Below, piece after piece: positions 26,268-35,845 of a stretch of 64,000 nt of DNA. Under the pieces are notes generated by a model, which was not told the DNA's origin, made no database searches, and saw only the letters and a list, made by a program, of their open reading frames with translations. Location of the stretch: contig NZ_JAENHN010000037.1 in the NCBI RefSeq assembly GCF_016595795.1, positions 186,001-250,000 of the forward strand. Reading direction: 5' to 3'. This DNA comes from Clostridium yunnanense (lineage in GTDB: Bacteria > Bacillota > Clostridia > Clostridiales > Clostridiaceae). Position 1 is the stretch's first letter. Each line of letters opens with the position of its first letter. A program made the translations under genes and the position numbers.

Positions 26268-28778
26268 TTAAACTACTTCTCTTCCGCAGCAGTTTTTGTA
26301 CTTCTTACCACTTCCGCAAGGACATAGGTCATTTCTTCCAACCTTAGCTTCTTTTTTTGTTGGTTGTTTTTTTATTGAATCATCAACAAGATTTGTTGTT
26401 GTTTCTTCAACGACTCTTTCTCTCTCAGGTGTATGTTCCATTTGAACATGGAATAGAAGCTTCACAGTGTCAACCTTTATGTTTTCGATCATTTCATCAA
26501 ACATATTGCTTCCCTCAAATTGGTAAGCCTGAACAGGATCTTGTTGCTTATATGCTCTAAGTCCTATACCTTGTTTTAAATGATCCATATTATCAATATG
26601 ATCCATCCACTTTGTATCAACAACTCTAAGAAGTATAACTCTTTCAACTTCTCTCATCTGCTCTTCACCAAAGTGTTGTTCTTTTTCTCTATATATATCA
26701 TTGGCTAAGTTTAAAAGTTTATCTTTCATTTCATCATTTGATAAAACCTCTAAATCCTTAGGTTCAAACATTCCTTGTGGTATATATAAATCTTCCATAT
26801 AACTTATTAACTGTTTCACTTCATCATCAAAAGTTTCTTCTTCACCAGATATATGTGAATCAACTGATGCATATACAACGTCTCTTATCATATCTTGAAC
26901 TTGTTGTTTTAGAGTTTCTCCTTCAAGAACTTGAGCTCTTTGTTTATATATTACTTCTCTTTGCTTATTCATAACATCATCATAACCAAGCAAAGTCTTT
27001 CTTACATCAAAGTTGTTACCTTCAACTTTCTTTTGAGCGTTTTCTATAGATTTTGAAACCATCTTACTTTCAATAGCATCATCATCTGATAAACCAAGTT
27101 TTTCTACTACACCTTGTAATCTATCTGAACCAAATATTCTCATAAGATCATCTTCTAATGATATGTAGAATCTTGATGCTCCTGGATCTCCTTGACGACC
27201 TGAACGTCCTCTAAGCTGGTTATCTATTCTTCTTGATTCATGTCTTTCTGTACCGATAATTTTCAGACCTCCAAGCTCAACTACACCTTCTCCAAGCTTG
27301 ATATCGGTACCTCTACCAGCCATATTAGTAGCTATAGTTACCATACCCTTTTCACCAGCATGAGTAATTATTTCTGCTTCTTGCTCGTGGTACTTTGCAT
27401 TAAGTACCTGATGCTTTACACCTTTTCTCTTAAGAAGTGCAGAAAGTGCCTCTGATTTTTCGATACTAGTTGTACCTACTAGCATCGGTTGACCAGTTTT
27501 ATTTGTTTCTTGTATTTCCTCGGCAATAGCGTTGAACTTACCAGCAACTGTCTTATAAACTACATCTGCATTATCTAATCTCTTTATAGGTTTATGTGTA
27601 GGAATTACAATAACATCTAATCCATAAATTTCTCTAAATTCATTTTCTTCAGTTAATGCAGTACCAGTCATACCTGAAAGTTTTTTATACATTCTAAAAT
27701 AATTTTGGAATGTAATAGTTGCTAAAGTTTTAGATTCTCTTTCTACCTTAACACCTTCTTTAGCTTCTATGGCTTGGTGTAACCCGTCAGAGTATCTTCT
27801 ACCTTCCATAAGTCTTCCAGTAAATTCATCAACTATGATTACTTCTCCATCTTTAACCATGTAATCTTTATCTAATCTCATTAAGTAATTTGCTTTTAGA
27901 GCTTGAGTTATATGATGTTGCAATTCCATATTATCAGCATCAGCATAGTTATCAACACCAAAAGCAAGTTCCGCTTCTTTTATTCCCTCTTCAGTAAGCA
28001 TTACTGAATGAGCTTTTTCATCTACAGTAAAATGTTTTTCTTTAAATAATCTTTTTACAAAGAAATCAGCTATCTTATAGAAATCAGTTGATTTTTCGCC
28101 AGCTCCAGATATGATAAGAGGCGTTCTAGCTTCATCTATAAGAATGGAGTCAACTTCATCAACTATAGCAAAACTTAGTTCTCTTTGAACCTTTTCCTCT
28201 TTATATATAACCATATTATCTCTTAGATAATCAAATCCAAATTCATTATTAGTTCCATATGTTATATCAGCATTATAAGCTGCTCTTCTTTGGTCATTGT
28301 CAAGATCATGTAGTATTACTCCTGTAGTAAGACCCAAGAATTGATATATTTCTCCCATCCACTCCATATCTCTTCTTGCAAGATAATCATTAACAGTAAC
28401 TATGTGAACTCCTTTTCCTGAGATAGCATTTAAGTACGCAGGTAAAGTAGCACATAGAGTTTTACCTTCACCAGTTTTCATTTCTGAAATTCTTCCTTGA
28501 TGAAGAACTATACCCCCTATAAGCTGTTCTCTGTAATGCTTCTCAGAATGTAGTCTATAAGATGCTTCTCTAACTACGGCAAAAGCTTCTGGTAATAAAC
28601 TATCTAGACTTTCTCCGTTTTTGTATCTATTTTTAAATTCTTCTGTTTTTCCTCTTAGCTGCTCATCTGTTAATGCTTGCATTGCACCATCAAAAGTTTC
28701 TATTTTATCAACGATAGGAATAATTCTCTTTACTTCCCTTTCGCTATAAGACCCAAAAACCTTAGTAAGTATCCCCAT
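26268..28778 (-). CDS. secA: Preprotein translocase ATPase SecA
   Basis: The 836-aa motor drives secretory proteins through SecYEG. It has Walker [14 protein letters not shown], the DEAD-type [34 protein letters not shown] and the [11 protein letters not shown] arginine-finger motif. A C-terminal zinc-binding SEC-C motif ([13 protein letters not shown]) contacts SecB or ribosomes and lipids in other bacteria. The length and domain order are normal for the housekeeping SecA1. Monocistronic, with promoter at 28821-28850 and its own terminator. Confidence 0.97.
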   Translation of the reverse strand: MGILTKVFGSYSEREVKRIIPIVDKIETFDGAMQALTDEQLRGKTEEFKNRYKNGESLDSLLPEAFAVVREASYRLHSEKHYREQLIGGIVLHQGRISEMKTGEGKTLCATLPAYLNAISGKGVHIVTVNDYLARRDMEWMGEIYQFLGLTTGVILHDLDNDQRRAAYNADITYGTNNEFGFDYLRDNMVIYKEEKVQRELSFAIVDEVDSILIDEARTPLIISGAGEKSTDFYKIADFFVKRLFKEKHFTVDEKAHSVMLTEEGIKEAELAFGVDNYADADNMELQHHITQALKANYLMRLDKDYMVKDGEVIIVDEFTGRLMEGRRYSDGLHQAIEAKEGVKVERESKTLATITFQNYFRMYKKLSGMTGTALTEENEFREIYGLDVIVIPTHKPIKRLDNADVVYKTVAGKFNAIAEEIQETNKTGQPMLVGTTSIEKSEALSALLKRKGVKHQVLNAKYHEQEAEIITHAGEKGMVTIATNMAGRGTDIKLGEGVVELGGLKIIGTERHESRRIDNQLRGRSGRQGDPGASRFYISLEDDLMRIFGSDRLQGVVEKLGLSDDDAIESKMVSKSIENAQKKVEGNNFDVRKTLLGYDDVMNKQREVIYKQRAQVLEGETLKQQVQDMIRDVVYASVDSHISGEEETFDDEVKQLISYMEDLYIPQGMFEPKDLEVLSNDEMKDKLLNLANDIYREKEQHFGEEQMREVERVILLRVVDTKWMDHIDNMDHLKQGIGLRAYKQQDPVQAYQFEGSNMFDEMIENIKVDTVKLLFHVQMEHTPERERVVEETTTNLVDDSIKKQPTKKEAKVGRNDLCPCGSGKKYKNCCGREVV

Positions 28779-28820
28779 GTTATTTTCCTCACACTTCTGT
28801 ATATTTTCATAACTCTCTAA

Positions 28821-28850
28821 ATTATATCACTTATTTACATAACTTTTCAA
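28821..28850 (-). promoter_or_regulatory. Promoter of secA
   Basis: On the minus strand: -35 TTGAAA, 18 nt, extended -10 TGATATAAT, about 35 nt upstream of the ribosome binding site. Confidence 0.7.
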
Positions 28851-29012
28851 TAATTGATACGGGTATTTATAGTAAAATTAAACCATATTCTAGCTAATAT
28901 TGTAAACATTTTAAAAACATTTAGTTATTTATTATAATTATTTATATTTAAACCACTATCAGAGTGGAAGTTTTTCTATATTTTATCCTATAACTAATAT
29001 TGTAGTCAAACA

Positions 29013-29046
29013 TTTAATGGGCTGACCATTACAGTCAGCCCATGTT
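29013..29046 (-). terminator. Hairpin after hpf
   Basis: ATGGGCTGAC and GTCAGCCCAT form a 10-bp stem with a 7-nt loop, followed on the minus strand by TAAATGTTTG; the U-tract is poor. Part of it is complementary to the hpf ribosome binding site (see findings). Confidence 0.65.
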
Positions 29047-29056
29047 ATTGTTAATT

Positions 29057-29599
29057 TTAGTATTCATACTCAGGTTCTATTAATCCGTAATTTCCATCTC
29101 TTCTCTTATAGACTACATTTACTTGATTAGTGTCTGCATCTTGGAAAACGAAGAAGTTATGTCCTATTAGTTCCATTTGTAGAACTGCCTCTTCAGCACC
29201 CATTGGTTTAATTCCAAATCTCTTTGTCTTAACTATTTGTGCTTCATCATCTTCAGGATCAACATTAGGCACATTATCAAAATTAATATATCTTACTGAT
29301 TCTGCATTATTATATCTTCTAGAAAGCTTTGTCTTTTGCTTTCTTATTTGTCTTTCAATTTTTTCTTGCACTAAATCTATTGATTTGTACATATCATCTG
29401 TAGCTTCTTCTCCTCTTAATATAGCACCATTAAAAGGAATTGTAACCTCAATTATTTGTCTGTTCTTTTGCACACTTAATGTCGCTTTGGCTTCCACATT
29501 CGGAGTGAAATATTTCTCAAGTTTTGATATTTTCCTCTCCACCGCTTCCTTTAAAGGATCTGTTAATACTATGTTTTTTGCTAATACTGTAACTTTCAT
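29057..29599 (-). CDS. hpf: Ribosome hibernation promoting factor, long form (RaiA/HPF)
   Basis: The 180-aa long HPF has an N-terminal S30AE domain (about 1-100: LTDPLKEAVERKISKLEKYF...KNRQIIEVTIPFNGAILRGEE) and a C-terminal dimerisation domain (about 120-180: GIKPMGAEEAVLQMELIGHNFFVFQDADTNQVNVVYKRRDGNYGLIEPE). It dimerises 70S ribosomes into inactive 100S particles in stationary phase and spore formation. The ATG at 29599 follows GAGAGGGGCTGACCAT. The raiA-motif RNA, named for this neighbour, lies upstream at 30047-30289 with its own terminator. Confidence 0.97.
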   Translation of the reverse strand: MKVTVLAKNIVLTDPLKEAVERKISKLEKYFTPNVEAKATLSVQKNRQIIEVTIPFNGAILRGEEATDDMYKSIDLVQEKIERQIRKQKTKLSRRYNNAESVRYINFDNVPNVDPEDDEAQIVKTKRFGIKPMGAEEAVLQMELIGHNFFVFQDADTNQVNVVYKRRDGNYGLIEPEYEY

Positions 29600-29948
29600 A
29601 TGGTCAGCCCCTCTCCTAATTAAAAGGTTATGTTTTTTTATTACTTTTTAAGTATTTACTTATATATGAGATTATATTTATAAATGCTTCTATATAAGTT
29701 TTATTTTCTTAACCTTTGTTAATGTTCTATTTGTTAATTTAATTTTACACAGTTACTTAAATAATAACAAGTATTATTATTTGAATTTACAGAAAATTTA
29801 ATCAATTTAATCTTATATTCCTTTATTATTCTCCAATTATCGTAGGCTTGTACATTATTTCGATTTATTTGTTTTTTTATTATCCTCTATCTAATTATAT
29901 ATTTATATTATTTCTGGTTATACTTTATTCACTTCTCTACAATTAATA

Positions 29949-30020
29949 ATATACCAACAATCCTTTTAATTATTAATAACCTTTTGCTTTATAAATAGTT
30001 TTTAGATTGAAGTGGTATAT
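29949..30020. repeat. Dispersed palindromic element, divergent copy C
   Basis: Outer arms ATATACCA/TGGTATAT and CAATC/GATTG enclose AT-rich inner arms. The right half, AAATAG...GATTGAAGTGGTATATCTCTAT, matches copies A and B. The apical GTGAGAG stem is missing. It lies between hpf and the raiA RNA terminator. Confidence 0.5.
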
Positions 30021-30046
30021 CTCTATTCTAAGCAAAAGCAAAAATA

Positions 30047-30085
30047 AAAGTAGGTATCAACATATAAATGCTAATACCTACTTTA
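30047..30085 (-). terminator. Terminator of the raiA-motif RNA
   Basis: AAAGTAGGTAT and ATACCTACTTT form an 11-bp stem with a 16-nt loop, followed on the minus strand by TTTATTTTTGC. Confidence 0.9.
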
Positions 30086-30289
30086 AAGCTAGTTGACCTG
30101 GTCTTTGACCCCACACTCGCCTGCTGGAACTTTTGCTACCCGGACTCAACCTCTCACTACTCATTCTCTCAGTTTTACTGGCAGGACTTACCTCTAAGCC
30201 GCACCATGCTCATTAAACCTTTTGTTCAACTTACGTGGATCGTTTCGCCTGCGACTGGCATCGACTTTCAACCACAAACCTAGCCCCTA
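30047..30289 (-). ncRNA. raiA-motif structured noncoding RNA
   Basis: On the minus strand about 200 nt of markedly GC-richer sequence begins GGGGCTAGGTTTGTGGTTGA and ends GGTCAACTAGC before an intrinsic terminator. The ends pair (GCTAG with CTAGC), and local hairpins such as CAGTAAAACTG and GGTCAAAGACC are visible. Its place between comFC and hpf/raiA matches the raiA motif, an abundant conserved RNA of Firmicutes usually encoded near raiA, with reported sporulation and aggregation phenotypes in a Clostridium. It has its own strong promoter (30296-30323) and no ORF with a ribosome binding site. Identification rests on recalled consensus, size and context rather than a covariance search. Confidence 0.85.
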
Positions 30290-30295
30290 TTATCT

Positions 30296-30323
30296 ATTAT
30301 ATATTACTTTTTGCAACAGTCAA
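30296..30323 (-). promoter_or_regulatory. Strong promoter of the raiA RNA, inside the end of comFC
   Basis: On the minus strand: -35 TTGACT, 16 nt, -10 TATAAT. The -10 overlaps the comFC stop codon and transcription would start at about 30289, exactly at the RNA 5' end. Confidence 0.8.
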
Positions 30324-30971
30324 GAGGATTACTTCTCCAGCACCCGCCTTTATGAGTGCATCTCTACAACTCATAAGTGTTGAACCCGTAGTAATCACAT
30401 CATCTATTAATATAACTTTTTTATCTTTTATATCTTCAACTGAGCTAACTTCAAATACTCCAATCATATTTTCAATTCTTTCATCAATAGTTAACCTTTT
30501 CTGTTCCTTTACTTCTTTTGATCTTTTCAAAGTGTTAATCAATCTAATTCCACTAAAATTTGATAATTGTCTTCCTATTGCTCTACATTGATTAAATCCT
30601 CGCTTCTTTGATGAAGCCTTAGATATAGGAACATAGGTAATTAAGTCTCCACTAATATGCTCATCTTTCATTTTTTTATTAAGAATCCTAGCTAGAAATT
30701 CTGCGCTTTCAAAATTAGCAGAGTACTTTAAATTGATTATGAGTTCTTTAATACTGCCAGAATAATAAGCAGCACTACGACACTTAACTTTATTTTCTTT
30801 GTCTAAATAATATTCTCCACTGATATAAGCTACATTATTTAAACATCTATTACAAATAGATTCAGTATCAGTATCTAATTCACAACACAAACACTTATTG
30901 GAATGTGGATAAATTACTTCTAATACACATTCTAATATATATTTAATTATTTCAGTAATCCTTTTTCCCAC
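30297..30971 (-). CDS. comFC: ComFC-family phosphoribosyltransferase-like protein
   Basis: The 224-aa protein has an N-terminal zinc-finger-like segment (CLCCELDTDTESICNRCLNN) and a type I PRTase fold. Motifs are SKKRGFNQCRAIGRQL and the PRPP loop VILIDDVITTGSTLMSC. ComFC acts with ComFA in DNA uptake during natural transformation, although many Firmicutes keep it for unknown reasons. It overlaps the degenerate comFA by 25 nt. Its last codons contain the raiA RNA promoter. Confidence 0.93.
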   Translation of the reverse strand: MGKRITEIIKYILECVLEVIYPHSNKCLCCELDTDTESICNRCLNNVAYISGEYYLDKENKVKCRSAAYYSGSIKELIINLKYSANFESAEFLARILNKKMKDEHISGDLITYVPISKASSKKRGFNQCRAIGRQLSNFSGIRLINTLKRSKEVKEQKRLTIDERIENMIGVFEVSSVEDIKDKKVILIDDVITTGSTLMSCRDALIKAGAGEVILLTVAKSNI

Positions 30972-31975
30972 GCAGCCTTATTAAACTCCCTTGCTAAATC
31001 TTTCGCACACTCCATTTGAGCAGAAACTTCATTTGCTAGGAGTATAACTTCTCCTTGAGCTCCTCTTACTTTACTTACTTTACCACAAAGATACACTATT
31101 TTTTTATAATCAAAAAACTTATCATCAGCAAAATATATTATTACGTCAATATTATCTAGTTGATCAAATTGCTGCACTATTAGATTCGTTATAACCATCA
31201 CAGGTTTATCTTTTATTTCATGTAACTTTTCTATTGTTTTTAGCTCACTACTATCAGTTACTTTAACTAATTTCATCCTTGAAGAAACATTTAATATATT
31301 GTTGTAATAATTGTATACTATTTCACTCTTATCTTTAGAAGGTGTGTGTATTATTACTTTCCTATTGTTTTCTCTAAACCATTTTAGATAATCATATAAA
31401 AGATATGGTATATCTTTGTTCAAATCTATCCTTGTGGTTATAATTCTAGGTTCAACAAAAGGTGCCATTCTGAAACAATTTCCAAGCTGTATATAGGGAC
31501 AGTTTATAAAAACAGCTTCTGTGCTATATACTATGACCTTATTTGATCTTTTATATAAGAAGTCAACAGAATTTTGTATCTCCAATTTACATTGTCTTGA
31601 AAAGCTGGTTATATCATCATAAATAATCAATTCATAATCTTCTTCTATAAATCTAATGTTTTCATGGCTTATAAAATGAAGGTAGGTATTACTATGATAA
31701 CTTCCACTTCTTATTATAGAATAACTTTTAAAACCAAAAGACATCTTAAGGTATTTCACTATATCTTCATTTACTTTTCCATCTTGAGTTACATAAAGTA
31801 TTTTTTTATTATTAGATAAGATATTTGTTATGATTTCTCTAAATATTCTCGACGTATTATAAGGGACAGTGATTATATTTAATAGTCTACATTCATCTTT
31901 CTCATACCAATCGTTTATTTTATTAACTGTATGATTTAATTCAACATATCTTTTATCCATCTCAATATTAACCAT
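30947..31975 (-). CDS. ComFA-like protein with degenerate helicase motifs
   Basis: The 342-aa protein lies directly upstream of comFC in the ComFA position and has the same two-lobed outline. The equivalent of Walker B is LIIYDDITSF (ComFA: DEVDAF), and the C-terminal YLCGKVSKVRGAQGEVILL aligns with the QIAGRVGR segment. No P-loop GxGKT is present; the expected place reads ITVPYNTSRIF. The Arg residues of motif VI are lost (GKVSK for GRVGR), as is the N-terminal zinc finger. It is therefore unlikely to hydrolyse ATP. The intact frame and good ribosome binding site argue against a simple pseudogene. Confidence 0.6.
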   Translation of the reverse strand: MVNIEMDKRYVELNHTVNKINDWYEKDECRLLNIITVPYNTSRIFREIITNILSNNKKILYVTQDGKVNEDIVKYLKMSFGFKSYSIIRSGSYHSNTYLHFISHENIRFIEEDYELIIYDDITSFSRQCKLEIQNSVDFLYKRSNKVIVYSTEAVFINCPYIQLGNCFRMAPFVEPRIITTRIDLNKDIPYLLYDYLKWFRENNRKVIIHTPSKDKSEIVYNYYNNILNVSSRMKLVKVTDSSELKTIEKLHEIKDKPVMVITNLIVQQFDQLDNIDVIIYFADDKFFDYKKIVYLCGKVSKVRGAQGEVILLANEVSAQMECAKDLAREFNKAAWEKGLLK

Positions 31976-31988
31976 ATTAACTCCTCAC

Positions 31989-34223
31989 CTATTCAGACAT
32001 AAATGCATCATTAGATATAATATCTTTAATTCTCCATTTTAATGAAGAATATCTTTCGTTACTTCTAGTATTGTCAACCATATATTTAAGTGCTTTTATA
32101 CCACCAACAACAACCACTAATTCTTTCGCTCTTGTTATACCAGTATAAAGTAGGTTTCTGTTCATAAGCAGCGGAGACCCCATAAAAGAAGGTATTATAA
32201 CAACTGGAAATTCACTTCCTTGACTTTTATGTATTGTTATAGCATATGCCAAATCTAGCTCATCAAGAAATATGTAATCATAAATCACTTTTTTTTCATC
32301 TTCAAATATAACACTTAATGATCTATTTTCCTCATCTATAGAGTCAATAAACCCCATATCACCGTTAAAAACCCCTACACCTTCATTCTCTCCAAATCCG
32401 CTTATTCTAGTCCATTTCAATGAATAATTATTTTTAGTTTGCATTACCTTATCTCCAACTCTAAAAACAATATCTTTCATTTGCTTTTCTTTCTTATCCT
32501 TACTCTTGGGATTGAGGATTTCCTGAAGCTTATTATTTAAGTTTGTTATACCAAGCACACCTTTCTTCATCGGAGATAAAATCTGAATCTGCTTTAACTT
32601 ATCCCACTTCTTATTGAATTTAGGTAGTCTTGTATTTATCAAATCAATGACAGTCATAAGTATTGCATCTATCTCTGTTTCTTTTATGAAGAAAAAATCT
32701 TTATCTTTTTCATTTAATAAAGGCATTTCGCCTTCATTTATTCTATGCGCATTAGTAACAATCAAACTCTCCCTGCCTTGCCTAAATATTTCTTTTAATC
32801 TTACAACCTTAGTAAACTCACTCTCAATAAGATCTGCAAGAACATTTCCCGGGCCAACAGACGGAAGCTGATCAATATCTCCAACTATGATAACTCTTGT
32901 TCCAACCCTAATAGCTTTTAAAAGGTTATTCATGAGAACTATGTCTATCATGGAAGCCTCATCTACTATAACAACATCTGCCTCTAGAGGAGAGCCTTCA
33001 TCTTTAGAGAACATAGAAACATCCTCATCATCACTTACCCCCATCTCTAACAATCTGTGTATAGTCTTAGCTTCTCTGCCGGTAGATTCAGTCATTCTTT
33101 TAGCTGCCCTTCCTGTTGGAGCCCCTAGCATAACTCTCATACCAGCCTTTTCATACATTTCTATTATACACTTTATTATTGTTGTTTTACCAGTTCCTGG
33201 ACCACCTGTGATAATTTCAATTCCATTTGTAAAAGCACCAACTATTGCATCTTTTTGCGATTTAGCAAAACTTATATTATTTTTATTTTCAAAAGTATCA
33301 ATTTCAAATTCTAGATCTAAATTAATATTTTGGAAATTACTTATTGCTAGTGTTAGCATCCTATTTGTTATACCTAATTCACAATAATAGTAATATAAGT
33401 TAAATACTGCTTCTATATCATCTATTCTGTCTATCTTTATTTTGCCATCCATTGAGCTGTCATATATATTTTTTTCTATTACACTCGTATCAACTGTAAG
33501 CACTTCTGCAGATTCTTTTATTAATAATTCTTTAGGCATAAATGTATTACCATTAGCACAAAAATCATTAATAACGTATTTAAGTCCGCTCTGTATTCTA
33601 AATGGCGAATCAACTTCAATACCTAATGATCTAGCAATTTTATCCGAGGTTTTAAATCCTATTCCAGTTATCTCCTCGCATAAAACATAAGGATTTTCCT
33701 TAACAATATTTATTGAGTTTCCTCCAAATCTCTTATAAATCTTTATACATTGATTTGTTGTAACTCCATGTGCTTGAAAGAAAATCATAATATTCTTAAG
33801 TTCCCTTTGAGAAACATAAGATTCAACTATAAGTTCTAATTTTTTTGCTCCAATTCCTTCTATCTCACCAAGGCGTTCAATATGGCTATCCATTATTTCT
33901 AAAGTTTTTTCACCAAACCTACTGACAATTTTCTTAGCAGTAATTGGACCTATTCCATAAATTAAACCTGATGCCAAATACTTTTCTATAGCTTCTACAG
34001 TATTAGGTATTATCTCTTCACATTCTTCAACCTTAAACTGTCGTCCAAATTGTTGATGTAAAACCCAATTGCCTTTCATCTCCAGATTTTGGCCTTCTCC
34101 AATATAAGGGATCACCCCTACAATAGTTATAAGAGACTTATCTGTTTTTATCTTAGCTACAACATATCCATTCTCATCATTTTTATAAACTATTGTATCA
34201 ACAATGCCTCTTATAACTTCCAT
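31989..34223 (-). CDS. recD2: ATP-dependent RecD-like DNA helicase RecD2
   Basis: The 744-aa protein has the long N-terminal region of RecD2 with helix-hairpin-helix motifs (LASGLIYGIGPITAKKIVSRFGEK and IEGIGAKKLELI). The superfamily 1B helicase core has Walker A ITGGPGTGKTTIIKC, Walker B VVIVDEASMID, QLPSVGPGNVLADLI and the C-terminal AITIHKSQGSEFPVVII. RecD2 is a 5'-3' helicase in DNA repair that acts without RecBC. It lies 13 nt upstream of the comFA-like gene, and the three genes recD2, comFA-like and comFC probably share a transcript. Confidence 0.95.
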   Translation of the reverse strand: MEVIRGIVDTIVYKNDENGYVVAKIKTDKSLITIVGVIPYIGEGQNLEMKGNWVLHQQFGRQFKVEECEEIIPNTVEAIEKYLASGLIYGIGPITAKKIVSRFGEKTLEIMDSHIERLGEIEGIGAKKLELIVESYVSQRELKNIMIFFQAHGVTTNQCIKIYKRFGGNSINIVKENPYVLCEEITGIGFKTSDKIARSLGIEVDSPFRIQSGLKYVINDFCANGNTFMPKELLIKESAEVLTVDTSVIEKNIYDSSMDGKIKIDRIDDIEAVFNLYYYYCELGITNRMLTLAISNFQNINLDLEFEIDTFENKNNISFAKSQKDAIVGAFTNGIEIITGGPGTGKTTIIKCIIEMYEKAGMRVMLGAPTGRAAKRMTESTGREAKTIHRLLEMGVSDDEDVSMFSKDEGSPLEADVVIVDEASMIDIVLMNNLLKAIRVGTRVIIVGDIDQLPSVGPGNVLADLIESEFTKVVRLKEIFRQGRESLIVTNAHRINEGEMPLLNEKDKDFFFIKETEIDAILMTVIDLINTRLPKFNKKWDKLKQIQILSPMKKGVLGITNLNNKLQEILNPKSKDKKEKQMKDIVFRVGDKVMQTKNNYSLKWTRISGFGENEGVGVFNGDMGFIDSIDEENRSLSVIFEDEKKVIYDYIFLDELDLAYAITIHKSQGSEFPVVIIPSFMGSPLLMNRNLLYTGITRAKELVVVVGGIKALKYMVDNTRSNERYSSLKWRIKDIISNDAFMSE

Positions 34224-34446
34224 TTTATCTCTCCTAGTTTTATTTCACAATATTCTATTATAGATTATATCACAACATACAGTATTTAAATATTTACAGA
34301 ATAATTTCACTTGTAAATATTGTTGCCTTTATAAATCAGATTAATTGTAGCTATAATTACTTACAAAATTAAAAAATAAATATTTACCTTTTAAATTGTA
34401 TTTATATAAATCAGTTTTAGTATTATTATAAATATGAGGTGATTTG

Positions 34447-35592
34447 ATGTTATTAATAAAAAATTGTAAAATAATTTTCTTCGATAAAATTGAAGAAGGC
34501 TCAGTACTTATTGAAGACGGAAAGATTAAAGCCATAAATCCAGAAAATAATATTGATTGCGATACAATCGATGCAATGGGTCTATACTTATCCCCTGGCT
34601 TTATAGATGTTCACATACATGGAGCCGGTGGTTACGATACTATGGATGGAACCTATGAAGCTATCAATGAAATATCAAAAACCATCGTACAACATGGAAC
34701 AACATCCTTTTTGCCAACTACCATGACTGTATCAACGGAAGATATAAGTAAATCTATTGAAGCTATAACCTACGCAAAAAATAACGGAACTGATGGCGCG
34801 AATGTATTAGGTGTACATTTAGAGGGACCGTTTATAAGTTCAGAAATGATTGGAGCTCAGAACCCTAATTTTATTTTAGAACCAACAATAGCTAACTTTA
34901 AGAAAATGGTTGGTGAAAATATAACTACTGTAACTGCTATAACCATTGCTCCAGAAGTAGATGGTGCTAAGGAACTCATCACTTTTCTAAAGGATAAGAA
35001 TATTGCTGTGTCAATGGGGCACACTAAAGCAAGTTATTCTGAGGCAGTAGAAGGAATTAAAGCTGGAGTATCTCACTCAACTCACCTTTTTAATGCTATG
35101 ACTCCTTTTCACCATAGAGAACCTGGTGTGGTAGGCGCAATTTTTGATACAAATATTACCACCGAAACTATATCAGATGGTATTCATATTGCCTATCCTT
35201 CACTTAGATCAGCTTATAAAATTAAAGGCATTAATAAAGTTCTATTAGTATCAGATGCAATGATGGCATGCTGCATGCCTGATGGAGATTATTCTTTAGG
35301 AGGTCAGGATGTAATAGTTAAGAATGGCGCTGCTAGGCTAAGAAATGGAGCTTTAGCTGGTTCTATATTAACATTAGATAAGGCAGTAAAAAACGTAAAA
35401 AATAACACTTCTTATGCTTTATATGAAATAATAAGAATGGCTTCTTTTAATGCTGCAAAACATTGTAAAATTGAAGACACAAAAGGTTTGATTAAAGAAG
35501 GTTATGATGCTGACTTATTATTATTCGATGAGGAAATCAATATACAATCAGTTCTTGTAAAAGGTAAAGTTGTATTTAATAAAAACATATAA
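34447..35592 (+). CDS. nagA: N-acetylglucosamine-6-phosphate deacetylase
   Basis: The 381-aa amidohydrolase converts GlcNAc-6-P to GlcN-6-P and acetate in amino-sugar recycling. Metal and substrate motifs are FIDVHIHGAGGYDTMDG, GVHLEGPFIS, SMGHTKASY, STHLFNAMTPFHHREPG and the catalytic Asp in LLVSDAM. The ATG at 34447 follows GAGGTG; a TTG directly before it is not preferred. It is divergent from recD2, and no nagB or transporter gene is adjacent. Confidence 0.95.
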   Translation: MLLIKNCKIIFFDKIEEGSVLIEDGKIKAINPENNIDCDTIDAMGLYLSPGFIDVHIHGAGGYDTMDGTYEAINEISKTIVQHGTTSFLPTTMTVSTEDISKSIEAITYAKNNGTDGANVLGVHLEGPFISSEMIGAQNPNFILEPTIANFKKMVGENITTVTAITIAPEVDGAKELITFLKDKNIAVSMGHTKASYSEAVEGIKAGVSHSTHLFNAMTPFHHREPGVVGAIFDTNITTETISDGIHIAYPSLRSAYKIKGINKVLLVSDAMMACCMPDGDYSLGGQDVIVKNGAARLRNGALAGSILTLDKAVKNVKNNTSYALYEIIRMASFNAAKHCKIEDTKGLIKEGYDADLLLFDEEINIQSVLVKGKVVFNKNI

Positions 35593-35707
35593 TCCTTTAA
35601 TCTTTTTAAGAATTAACATATCTATACCTCTATACATGTTAATTTTATAAAATATTTTAGTATTTAAATTAGAATTTAGTATTGCATTATAAAAACTTAA
35701 ATTAAAC

Positions 35708-35745
35708 TTGCTCGATAATCATAGCTTCTGATGATTACCGAGCAA
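35708..35745. repeat. Stable hairpin between nagA and metK
   Basis: TTGCTCG-TAATCAT and ATGATTA-CGAGCAA arms (one internal mismatch) enclose an 8-nt loop. It has no U-run on either strand. It may protect or partly terminate the nagA mRNA. Confidence 0.5.
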
Positions 35746-35814
35746 ATATAGCTCAACAGTTAAGTTCGAAACCCTATAATACTAAAGATGTAATTGAATT
35801 ATATATTTCTAAAT

Positions 35815-35845
35815 AAAAAATGCTGCTTAAAAGCAGCATTTTTTC
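35815..35845 (-). terminator. Terminator of metK
   Basis: A perfect 14-bp palindrome (AAAAAATGCTGCTT and its complement), overlapping the metK stop. Confidence 0.9.

Noticed and set aside
30068-30591. Plus-strand open frames across the raiA RNA and comFC end
   Set aside because: They are antisense to a structured RNA and to comFC and have no ribosome binding sites.
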